Assembly (NCBI RefSeq): GCF_910592395.1
Contig: NC_088325.1
Span: forward strand, 8,560,109-8,624,108
Length of the DNA stretch: 64,000 bases
DNA from: Lineus longissimus
Lineage: Eukaryota; Nemertea; Pilidiophora; Heteronemertea; Lineidae
Reading direction: 5' to 3'
How positions within the stretch are numbered: position 1 is the stretch's first letter; every line of letters starts with the position of its first letter. A program made the position numbers and the translations under genes. Positions 42,584-51,448 of the stretch are shown here, piece after piece. Under the pieces are notes generated by a model, which was not told the origin of the DNA, did not search any database, and was given only the letters and a program-made list of their open reading frames with translations.

Positions 42584-44209
42584 TTACTTAGCAGCTTTAA
42601 CAGCTTTAACAGCTTTAACACCTTCTACCAAACCATAAATTATGGAGCTAACAACAACAATCACTAGAATGACTAGATGTTCGGCCATGAACCCAACAAC
42701 TGCACCAATTGTTTTCAGGAGAAATGATACGATAGAACCGATGATTCCAGGTAAAGCCGCAACTGATTTCTTGGCCAGTTCTTTTAGCCATTCAGCAAAC
42801 TTCTTTATTCCTTCTCTCACTTTATCTGGAATTGATGATGGTTTATCCGGACTTGGTGGAGTAGGACTTGGTGGCGTAGGACTTGGCGGTCCTGGTTTAG
42901 GTACAGCTTTAAAAGCATTACTGATACCAAGACCTATGCTAAGACCTAAAGTGGTAATTATCATAATCACTGCAGTTACTATTGCAGCAATTGTAATACC
43001 TTCAATCTTAAAAAGTAACTTGATTCTGTCCTTGAGTGAAATCATTAAATCTGGTTTCTTCAAGACATCAGTGATCAAACGTTTCAGTCTTCTAGTTTGT
43101 GCTTCCCTCTCATTGTCTATCCTCCATACCTTTGACTGTTCCTCGAACAATATGTCTTCTAGTTCAATTATTTGCTTTTTCAACTTGTCTATTTCTTTTC
43201 TCAGATCATCTTCCCTTTCTATTCTTAGAACTTAAATTTCGTTAGAACCAGCGTTATCATAGGCAAAGTTATCATAGCCTCTTTGTAGATTTCTATTTTT
43301 TTCTTCTAGTTTAGCATAGTCTATTTTTAGATAGTTAAGTTTTTCTTCTAGGCTTTCTATTTTCATATCTTTATCCCTCTTAACTGCTGCAAAATCATCC
43401 CCAGCTTGTTTTAACCCTCTAACTTCTCTCAAAGCGTTATCTGTAAAACCTAATGCACTTAATTCTTCATCAGTCTTATCTATGATTTTATCTATGGGGC
43501 TTGTTGAAGTGATAATCTCATTAATTAATATATCTGTTTGAGTGGTTTCAGATTTAGGTTCCCCTCCTGGTGAAATTGCCTTTGGTGGAATAGCCTTTGG
43601 TGGAATTGCCTTTGGTGGGCCTGGTGGAATTAGACCTTTCAATTTATCAAATAATTTTTTGCCATAATAATTCTTTAAAGTACTTTCAGATAAGAATTTC
43701 CCCTCACTCTGAGTTAATTAAACACCATATAATTTCTTAACACGTTTATCATAATAGACTATCTTTTTTTTTTGGTTTAAAGAAAACCTTGAACTATCAA
43801 AATCTTCTTGTGTCAATATGAAGAACAGGTCTTGGCCTTCTGATTCAATGTGTGGTGCAAGATTACTCAGTTTATTCTTGTCATAATTCCATTCTGTTCC
43901 TTTCAATGCATTATCAAGTTTACTCTCTACTTCTTTGTATTTTAACTCCTTTTCCATCAATTCAGGGACAATACTTCTTGCTCTTTCTGGTGTTAAAAAC
44001 GAAGGTTCAGAACTTAAGTTACGACTATCTGTGTTTCTGTCTATGGCCTCATCAGGTGCTGGGTTACTAGTACCTGTGTCGTAAGTTGTGCCGTCATCAG
44101 TTACTGTGTTACTGAGTGATGTTTCAGCAGTTCTATTTCTTGCTTCTGCTACTGAAAGATCCTTCATCTCCTCCATTTGGTTATCTTCTGCTACTCCTCC
44201 TTCATCCAT
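42584..44209 (-). pseudogene. Coiled-coil/transmembrane protein gene with two in-frame TAA stops
   Basis: Three ORFs (44209-43718, 43642-43232, 43183-42584) share one frame. TAA at 43718-43720 and at 43232-43234 separate them, and the codons between are open. Start ATG at 44209 directly follows the TAA of the 458 aa gene (TAAATG). Parts in order: acidic N-terminus with LTPERARSIV, a KAIPPKAIPP repeat, coiled coil, KKPDLMISLKDRIKLLF, hydrophobic segment, PPSPTPPSPTP linker, and a second long hydrophobic segment ending KAVKAVKAAK. Copy A reads through the first stop position. Confidence 0.75.
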
Positions 44210-45586
44210 TTACTTTACAGTAATAAGAATTAAACTGCCAACAACAGCATAGAGGATAAACTTGATTGTTTCATGGGTATCATCAGATTTACTGGACACA
44301 TCAGTCTTACTGGTTGCAGTAGGCCTGACTTGTCCAGTAGGCCTACCTGTTACAGCATTTTTACTTGTTACAGCAGTTTTACTGGACGCAACAGTCTTCA
44401 CATCTTTTGGTGTAGTGATATTAGCCTTAACCCTTATCTTCTTAGAAATTTGGTCTTGCATCAATGGAGGAGGCAAGATCTTTTCATTGTTAATGTTATT
44501 CTTACCAGGCTTCAAGTGTTTAGTTGCTATCAGGATATCGTTGTTGTAATTCTCGATCTTACCGATCTTGAGTACCATGTCAGATCCAATGATGTACAGA
44601 CCTGGGGCAATTACATAGTCTAATCGTGTGTGAGTGTCCGACAGTGCTTTCTGGTATCTAGCAATTGAGGTAGGGATATCCACATGCTGTTCAATTGAGT
44701 CACTTAGCATTTTGATGAATTCCTTATGTGCGTCTAACTCTGTTCCTGGTTGCCCAGTAATCGGGGTTCTAGTGAGGGCCTGTGACCCCAGTATGCAGTA
44801 AACATATGTTCTGATGGAATCATTCAATCTTTCTATCCCTGGATTCGAGAAACCTGAGGACTTAAGAGTCATGAATTGTTGGTATGATTGATCGTGTGGC
44901 TGTTTGAGAACCTCAAAAATATGTTTATGTTGATTAACATACCACTGGATCCAACCCTGATCGTATTTGAAGTTATCCATCCCAGCGTCCCAATCTGATT
45001 TAAACATTGGTGGCGTTCTATTCTCGTGAATTTGCATTAAGTAGAAATTGATTTTAGAGTTATCGATGTAGTAACCAGGGTCAGTTATGCTTGGGTTGTA
45101 ATCCGGTTCACCCCAGGAAGCCCATCCATCATTACTTTCAAACAATGAAAAATCATACTCGTTTTTTAAGCCAAATTCGCTTAGTAACTCGCCTAGTTTC
45201 CTACGGTTAATGTTATTATTTGTTTCATTGAAATCGCTTTCTCCATAAATGGGGATATCAAGGTTTTTCATAATTTTTCTGATTTGATAGTAAGTGTGGA
45301 ACCTGTAAAGTGATCTGATCATTTGATTGCTGCTGTTCAGATGCTCTAGTGAAATGCCACATCCAGTTGTCGCGAACCATACGGCCATGTTAAACTGGGT
45401 CTGGTAGAACGCCAGTGGTTTTTTTTCAAGTCTAAGACAATCATCTCTGTTTTTCAATTTTAAAAACTCTGGCGCGATATCACTTTCTTGTACTTTGAAA
45501 AATCTGTTAGTGGTAACATAGGCATCAAATTGACAAAAGTCAAATGTAATTTTATCCTTATGCTTCGTTGCCAATGGGTAATACAT
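44210..45586 (-). CDS. Tail-anchored Polinton protein, 458 aa, unrecognised
   Basis: Intact, TAAATG start. The N-terminal two thirds are globular with many aromatic residues (PLAFYQTQFNMAVWFATTGC, NNINRRKLGELLSEFG, DWDAGMDNFKYDQGWIQWY). A Thr/Ser/Lys-rich linker leads to a C-terminal membrane segment (FILYAVVGSLILITVK). Relatives exist in copies A and C, always next to the coiled-coil gene. It is probably a structural or entry protein given the tail anchor and the position, but no fold is visible to me. Confidence 0.7.
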   Translation of the reverse strand: MYYPLATKHKDKITFDFCQFDAYVTTNRFFKVQESDIAPEFLKLKNRDDCLRLEKKPLAFYQTQFNMAVWFATTGCGISLEHLNSSNQMIRSLYRFHTYYQIRKIMKNLDIPIYGESDFNETNNNINRRKLGELLSEFGLKNEYDFSLFESNDGWASWGEPDYNPSITDPGYYIDNSKINFYLMQIHENRTPPMFKSDWDAGMDNFKYDQGWIQWYVNQHKHIFEVLKQPHDQSYQQFMTLKSSGFSNPGIERLNDSIRTYVYCILGSQALTRTPITGQPGTELDAHKEFIKMLSDSIEQHVDIPTSIARYQKALSDTHTRLDYVIAPGLYIIGSDMVLKIGKIENYNNDILIATKHLKPGKNNINNEKILPPPLMQDQISKKIRVKANITTPKDVKTVASSKTAVTSKNAVTGRPTGQVRPTATSKTDVSSKSDDTHETIKFILYAVVGSLILITVK

Positions 45587-45616
45587 TTAATTTACTTGAA
45601 TTTTCCCTGAATCTCA

Positions 45617-45772
45617 CTTGAATTTCGGTTAGGCCAAAAGTTATCAGATGGCAGCACTGACGTAATTAATGTTAAACAGATGTTACCTTGAATTTCGGTT
45701 AGGCCAAAAGTTATCAGATGGCATCACTGACGTAATTAATGTTAAACAGATGTTACCTTAAACAGATGTTAC
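45617..45772. promoter_or_regulatory. Two 70 bp direct repeats upstream of the 458 aa gene
   Basis: 45617-45686 and 45687-45756 differ at one base (CAGCACTGA/CATCACTGA); a third partial copy of the last 16 bp follows (45757-45772). They contain GGTTAGGCCAAAAGTTATCA. They lie between the gene start and the terminal repeat. Confidence 0.85.
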
Positions 45773-45849
45773 TGTTAAATGGGCGTAAAATGGATAAAAC
45801 AACAGGATTCCCTATTACTTACTTCAGTTGGTTAAACAAAAAATGAACC

Positions 45850-45895
45850 ATAAAAAAACTTATCCCACTGGGATAAAAACTTATCACGCCGTGAT
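45850..45895. repeat. Two small hairpins TTATCCCACTGGGATAA and TTATCACGCCGTGATAA
   Basis: Adjacent inverted repeats of 7-8 bp arms with 1-3 base loops. They share TTATCCCA/TGGGATAA with the palindromes at the matching place in copy A. Confidence 0.7.
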
Positions 45896-45944
45896 AAATT
45901 TACACCCGCTCTGTTGGCCACAACTAAAACCGGTCTTCATATTT

Positions 45945-46025
45945 TGCCTTCACCGGGAAACGAACCCACGCCAACACATAACCTCATGTGTGGAAGCTAC
46001 ATGCTTTACACACTCGGCTATTGAA
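45945..46025 (-). tRNA. tRNA-like sequence, degenerate
   Basis: Minus strand holds an A-box-like TAGCCGAGTGTGTA, a CATGT/ACATG stem with a 9-base loop, and a B-box-like GGGTTCGTTTCCC hairpin. The order and spacing are those of a tRNA with a longer variable arm, but the acceptor stem does not pair. More likely a tRNA pseudogene or a SINE head than a working tRNA; a simple coincidence is possible. Confidence 0.3.
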
Positions 46026-46059
46026 CTTTCTATTAGATCAATGACATTTACGCCTGTTT

Positions 46060-46302
46060 AAGGTAGCACTTACGTATTTTGGTAAGTTTGGTAAGTTTGG
46101 CAGGTTTTTGGGAAAAAAAAAACAAAAAAACCAAAGACCCCCAGTGTTTACAGAAATTATCCATGTTGGGTTTTTGGTAGTCTTTGTGGGTTAAAACAGT
46201 GAATTCTTGACAAATGTACATGAATAGTGATGAAGAGTGAAGTTTTTTACCCATGATTCCAGGTTTTGACGTAGATAGTCGTACATCCACTTCCCTATTA
46301 CT
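46060..46302 (-). repeat. Right terminal inverted repeat of Polinton B, outer part
   Basis: Complement of 24781-25010, about 95% identical, with differences in A/T-run lengths and an extra CTTACCAAA unit. The inner 30 bp are missing here and appear, reversed, at 45784-45819. Confidence 0.9.
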
Positions 46303-46640
46303 GATATGAATAAAGACTCGTAAATGCCTTTATCTTGAACTCCATGTACACTCGACATTTCTGTTCAAAATTAAAGTAAAAGCATTTGCTAAACTTCATT
46401 CATATCAGCCATTGATTTGGCACAGTGTGCATGATATAAGGCATAGGTGACTGAGCAGCCGACTGTCCGGGCATAGCCAGGCCTACTGTGCTTATGTACA
46501 CTGTGCTTGATGCTGTACTTGGAAGTGTATGGGCAGGTGCATGGCTACTGTTGATTTGAGCAACGAGTAGAGCCATTCCAGCAGTATTAGTCGGAAAATG
46601 AATTTCGTTATCCCCAAACAAAATATAATTGATTCATTTA
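46303..46640 (-). mobile_element. LINE ORF1 N-terminal part beyond the Polinton
   Basis: Continues the antisense LINE on the other side of the Polinton, after the GATATG duplicate. The minus-strand ORF 46621-46400 begins MFGDNEIHFPTNTAGMALLV. It is Ser/Pro/Ala-rich, as is common for ORF1 N-terminal tails. Identity as the same LINE is inferred mainly from position and orientation. Confidence 0.5.
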
Positions 46641-46801
46641 CACAAATAATTCGCAAAAATAATTTGTGCCAAAAATTGGCATTTTCCGGTAATTGTTACT
46701 GACTTTTAAAACCTATTCAAAACGATCTCTTATTCATTCGTATATTTCCATATTTGATTATCAATAGAATGTCTGTTTTTCATTTTATTTTTTTGACACA
46801 G

Positions 46802-46885
46802 TTAATGAGAGCCTCTGCAGAAGGTAAATTTGATGTCAGAGAAGCTTTATTAGCAGATGAGGCAGAGATCGACAAAGTGAATAAG
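46802..46885 (+). CDS. Ankyrin-repeat exon 1 (host gene)
   Basis: Between TTTGACACAG and GTAACA. 28 codons in phase 0: LMRASAEGKFDVREALLADE then AEIDKVNK, an ankyrin repeat missing its first five residues. Compared with the exon at 47213 it lacks 15 bp at the 5' side. The gene cannot be followed to the left because of the LINE and Polinton. Confidence 0.65.
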
Positions 46886-47212
46886 GTAACACATCGAAAG
46901 TCCCCCTTCATCCGAACCTCTCTAAAAGTCAGTTAATTAAGAAATAGGCGGATGATGTACTGCAAACCTCTTAATTTTAGGGGCGTTTTATTTTGCAGAT
47001 TTTGTTGATAACCTACCAAATTAGGTCATCAACCAAAATTGAAAAAAAATCCAAACATTTCAGAAGATGCAAATAAAAATACATAAGCGCAAAATATTGG
47101 CAGTTTAGAGTTTTCAGCTCTGTGGATTGAATCGTTCGAAATGATCTCGACTTTAGGCTTTAATCCATTCGTATATTTCGATAAATGATTCGATGTGTCT
47201 GTCATCTTTCAG

Positions 47213-47311
47213 GACGGCCTGACCCTACTAATGAGCAACTCTAAAAAAGGTCGGCTTGATGTCGTCGATGCTCTATTGACCAGAGGAGCAGATGTTAACA
47301 GAGCGAATGAG
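47213..47311 (+). CDS. Ankyrin-repeat exon 2 (host gene)
   Basis: Between CTTTCAG and GTAACA. 33 codons, exactly one ankyrin repeat: DGLTLLMSNSKKGRLDVVDA, LLTRGADVNRANE. Phase 0 at both ends, so exons of this type can be added without a frame change. The intron starts after both exons are alike (GTAACACATC, AAAG), so exon and intron were duplicated together. Ankyrin repeats mediate protein binding; no other domain is in reach. Confidence 0.75.
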
Positions 47312-47469
47312 GTAACACATCAAAAGCTTCTTAATCAAACCATAAGTTAATAAAGCAGTAGGCGAAAAATGATGTTAAGAAATAATGTTCTGTAAACTCG
47401 TTAAGTTTGAGGGCGATTTACATTGCAGATTTTACAGATAATCTAGATCCTCAGAAAGAGCGCTCTTTG

Positions 47470-48400
47470 TGGCTGATCGCAGGGGAGTCTATACAATACT
47501 GCAGTGTCCGTCGTCCGTCGTTTGTATCATGTTTCAAAAACATTGGCATGTTTCCTAACAACTGAGGCTAAGGACTTAAAACTTTGTACACATATTCTCC
47601 AGGTCAGGTGACCTAACACAATGAATTCGGTCTGATCTGTTTCTTGACTTGGCCATCAGGGGGCCAAACGTCAAAATCTAAATGTGTGATATCTCGCTGA
47701 TAATTGACTCGTTTTCGATGAAATGTTTACAGTAGGTTTTTCCTAGCAAAGGAAAGCCTGGCCGTTTGAGTGTAACAATGGCACGTTTCTTAACTGCTAA
47801 AGCTAATATTTTGAAACTTGGTACACATGAGCATGACACTCTAGGTCAAGTAAACTCTGAAACCGAATTTTTGGTCCAATACGATTCTTGGCTTAGCCGC
47901 AAGGAGGCATAAAACTGAAAAGGTAAAAAGTGCAATATCGTGCCTATACTTGTTTTCGATAATATTTTCATGGTAGGTACTCGAATCAAGACAACATCAC
48001 ATGTCATACCGATTTTAATTTGAATTACTTTTCAAGGTCACAGAGGTCAAATGGTGTAAATTGGTCGTTAGGCTTTAGTATGACATTTTTCTTAACTGCA
48101 GTGACCATTGGTCTAAAATTTGATACACATGTACGGTAGCTTATAGGTAAAATGACCTGAGGGGCCAACGTTTGGTTCGATTTAATTCAGCGATTGGCCA
48201 GCTGCGGGCCAAATCTGAAAACCTTAGAAATGTGATAATTGCTGTACTACTTGCTCGATTGCCAGCAATCTGATATCATGGGTACATTTTACGACCATAA
48301 TGCAGTATCATATTATCACATGGGTTTTAATTTGATCTACTTTTCAAGGTCACAGAGATTAATTGGCACAACATTTCCATTTGGCTATACACTAGAGCTG
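47470..48400 (+). repeat. Interspersed repeat with three 240-300 bp tandem units
   Basis: Starts with AGGGGAGTCTATACAATACT and GTCCGTCGTCCGTCG, like 16085. Three diverged units follow (about 47548, 47785 and 48083), each with TTTCTTAACTGC..., a TACACATG stretch and CAGGTCA/AGGTCAAG, with AAGGTCACAGAGGTCAA in the last two. No ORF. Unknown class. Confidence 0.65.
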
Positions 48401-49111
48401 AACCAGCATCTCTGAATTCATCATCACCAATTATCTATACGTCGAGCACAATGGCCCCTAGAAATTAAGCAATCGGCCATAGTCATTATCGCAAATCTCC
48501 GGTTTTCGCATTTCCTCTTATTCGGCGAGAAAATAATTCTAAGCGCATTCTACCAGTTGACAAGATGTGGTTTGTTGATTCAGATAGATACTATCATCTT
48601 GGCAATGCCAGCACTCCAAGACCAAAGGTTGATTACGTAACATTCATTCAGCTTCACTCAGCAATCAAGGTACCCAGGATTATATACAAAACACAGAAGG
48701 GTGGACATATTGCAGATTATTTCTCTATTGCTGAAAATTACTCTACCGCAGATTTGCCGTAATGATGAGGGTTTTTTACGGAAACATTTGCAAATTGCAA
48801 AAGAAATAAGCACAAAAAACTCTGCAATTTACCGTAATAGTTAACTGTATTAAATCAGGGTCTTTAAAATCAAAAGTCAGGCAGCAAGGGAATGTATGGT
48901 TTCTAAATCGAAGCCACTGCCCTTTTTGAAAGACGCGCAAATGTTGGAAATTATTTCATAGATATATGTATGGTGCTGCTCCCCATTTTCGAGTCATCCC
49001 CAATTTCGCGAAAACCCGTTTTTTCCCGTTTTCTCGCGCGTCACTTCGTTTCCAGAGAAGAAATTTTCTGATTTTTGATTTTCATTTCGTTCCGCAAAGA
49101 AAGCGCCCAAA
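48401..49111. other. Spacer upstream of the pogo-like gene
   Basis: A short plus-strand frame (48565-48762) has no recognisable feature. GGTGCTGCTCCCCATTTTCG at 48971-48990 resembles the complement of 51904-51930 (GAAAATGGGGGAGCCGC) and may be the left end of the transposon. Confidence 0.4.
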
Positions 49112-51448
49112 ATGCGTCCTAAACAGGTAAGCAATTCTCTAATTACGTTCAAAACACTGGGTCAATACCTAGGATCATGCACTACACAGAAACACAACAA
49201 TCAGTCGCTTATATCACTGATAAGAAAGGGTTTGTTAGAGCGTCACTGTGCGGCGCTAAGAGCGCTCGCATAAATAATGAGGCACGCACTGCGCATGCGC
49301 GTAACAAAAAGTATGGTGGCTCATTAGAAATGTTATAAAGGGTGTTGTTAACCCTTTTAAGACTAGATGAAAATTTAATGATTATTAATCATACTGTTAA
49401 GGCTTATATTCCATTTTCCTGCAATTTTCATGTCATATTTATGTGATCAGTGCAATAAAGTGATTTTATTTATACATTGTTGTACGTTATATTTGATTAT
49501 TATTATGGGGGTGTGGTGATTTCTACCTTCTTTAAAAGAAATTAACTGGATTTCTTTCAGAAAACTCCAATGAAGGCTGGTGGTTACCGCCGATATGACC
49601 TTGAATCTCTTGAAAAGGCCTATGATTTTGTTATTTCTGGTGCTGCTGGACCATGGAAAGCATCTCAACTCTTTGGTGTCCCAGAAACAACATAAAGGGA
49701 CCGTGTTGCTGGTAAGTAAAGAAGTAGCTTAAGACATGGAGATTCTTTTCAGATATTTATTAAATTATTCACCATTAGGCTAGTTTACTTACTTAAATAT
49801 AGAAATGAATTGCCATTTGTTATCAATGCATCCTAACTTATCAATGGTTTTCTTCAATTCAGGGAGAATAAGACCCGACACAAAGCGTTCTGGCCCTCCA
49901 ACTAACCTCGCCCCTGATGTCGAGCGCACCATGGTGGAGCACATTGAAGATATGGCAAGAAGAGGATATGGATACACCAGGCAAGACATCGTTCACCTCG
50001 GAAATGACCTTCTCTTATCATTGGTAAAGACTACACCAACACAGAAGCCATTGACCTTCAAATGGTATTCCGGCTTCATGTCAAGATGGCCAAGTTTACA
50101 GTTACAGACACCAAGATCATTAAGCATGTTAAGGGCTAAAGCCTTTAACAAAGAACTAATTGACAAGTATTATAATGATCTCAAAGCTATCCTCCAAAAG
50201 TATAATCTCATGGACAAGCCTGAATTGATATACAACCTCGATGAGACAGGTGTGAATACAGAGCACAACCCACCACGGATTGTTGGCCCTGTCAATGAAC
50301 GCCTGCCAGCAATCACATCTACTCGAGGCGCGATCACCACAGTTCTTGCATGTGGGAATGCAATAGGGAATGCTATGCCCCCGTACTTTGTATTTGCCGG
50401 AAAACGTGCCAACGCAGACCTGATGCAAGGAGCTATGCCTGGAGCAGCCTCTACTATGAGTGATAATGGCTGGTCAAATGGTACAGTGTTTAGAAAGTAT
50501 ATAACAGAACATTTCCTGAAGTACATCGTCCGCAGGAACGACCCAGAGCAGCACATCATCCTCCTGTATGATGGACACAAAAGCCACATTAACTCTGAGA
50601 TCATCAACTGGGCCAAGTCTCAAAATATAATTCTGTTTGTATTGCCTCCTCACACCTCACACAGATTGCAGCCCCTGGATGTGGCATGCTTTGGACCTTT
50701 CAAGCGCGCTCTCAACAGGGAGATGGCAAGCTTCTTGAGGACCAATCCTGGAAGACTCATCACCCGATATGACATCTGCCCTATGGCATGCAAGGCCTAT
50801 CCAAAGGGCCTTGCTCCTGCTAACCTCATCAGTTCTTTTAAGAAAACAGGGATTCATCCTTTTGACGCCACCAAGATTCCTGAGTGTGACTATCTCCCCA
50901 ACCAGTCCGTCACCCATCGTCCTACCACTAAAGACTCCATCCACTCCCAGGATGTCAACGCAGCTGATAAATTTCTCGCAGATAGGATACCCCGACCAAC
51001 CACACCACCAACCAAGAAGAGGAAGAGGGCACCAACATTCTTTGGCGCAATAACCGAGGATGACCATCCAATTAACAACCAAAAGACCGGTGCAACGGAA
51101 GAAGAGTCAGCACCCTTGATTGAGACCCCGGCCACTCCACTTCAGCAGACCCCTGACATCATCCCTGAGCCCGTGGAAGCAGATGTTGCAGAGGCTGGAC
51201 CATCGTCAACTAGGCCGACCCCTGAAGACCATGCCAGCAGCAGTGATGATGACGATGATCAGCCAACCGATCCATCAAAGCTTTGTTGCGTGTGCAAAAA
51301 GTGGACGCCACCTCATCCAACATACATCCTTGAAATTTTCAACTGGGCGGAATGTGATCACTGTGGCCACTGGTGCCACCTGAAATATTGCAGTCCTGTC
51401 AGGGTTGTCCGTCGCTCTGACTCCTTCCTCTGTCCCCACTGTAATTAG
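49112..51448 (+). pseudogene. Pogo/Tigger-like transposase gene with PHD-like C-terminus, three exons, one stop
   Basis: Exons 49112-49126, 49561-49711 and 49863-51448 join in frame at GT-AG borders. Exon 2 is a psq/CENP-B-type helix-turn-helix (YRRYDLESLEKAYDFV, WKASQLFGVPETT). Exon 3 has the DDE_1 domain with LIYNLDETGVNTE, ILLYDGHKSH and LQPLDVACFGPFKRAL, then an acidic linker and a Cys/His cluster (CCVCKKW, CDHCGHWCHLKYC, FLCPHC) like a PHD finger. An in-frame TAA (49693-49695) breaks exon 2; exon 3 is open for 528 codons. A domesticated host gene is the alternative. Confidence 0.8.

Larger units (their letters stand above)
45776..46058. other. Segment inverted relative to the left terminal repeat
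   Basis: TTCCCTATTACT at 45808-45819, preceded by CGTAAAATGGATAAAA, is the inner end of the terminal repeat but in the same orientation as in the left repeat, not its complement. Short inverted repeats flank the segment: CTTAAACAG (45757-45765)/CTGTTTAAG (46054-46062) and GGCGTAAA (45782-45789)/TTTACGCC (46047-46054). Turning the segment round would restore a TIR layout like that at the left end. Confidence 0.6.
24781..46302. mobile_element. Polinton/Maverick copy B (21.5 kb, TSD GATATG)
   Basis: The hexamer GATATG occurs at 24775-24780 and 46303-46308, the 6 bp duplication typical of Polintons. The ends are inverted repeats beginning AGTAATAGGGAAGTGG. It carries polymerase, integrase, packaging ATPase, major and minor capsid genes and smaller genes. 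Removing the 5.5 kb insertion at 27708-33206 leaves about 16 kb, within the family's usual 15-20 kb. It sits inside ORF1 of an antisense LINE. Several genes are broken, so it is a fossil, but it is the fullest copy in the window. Confidence 0.95.

Noticed and set aside
42642-43235. 197-codon plus-strand ORF
   Set aside because: Antisense shadow of the coiled-coil gene; its Gly/Leu repeats mirror the Pro-rich linker.
45945-46025. A working tRNA gene
   Set aside because: A- and B-box-like blocks exist, but the acceptor stem does not pair and the anticodon loop has nine bases; kept only as tRNA-like.
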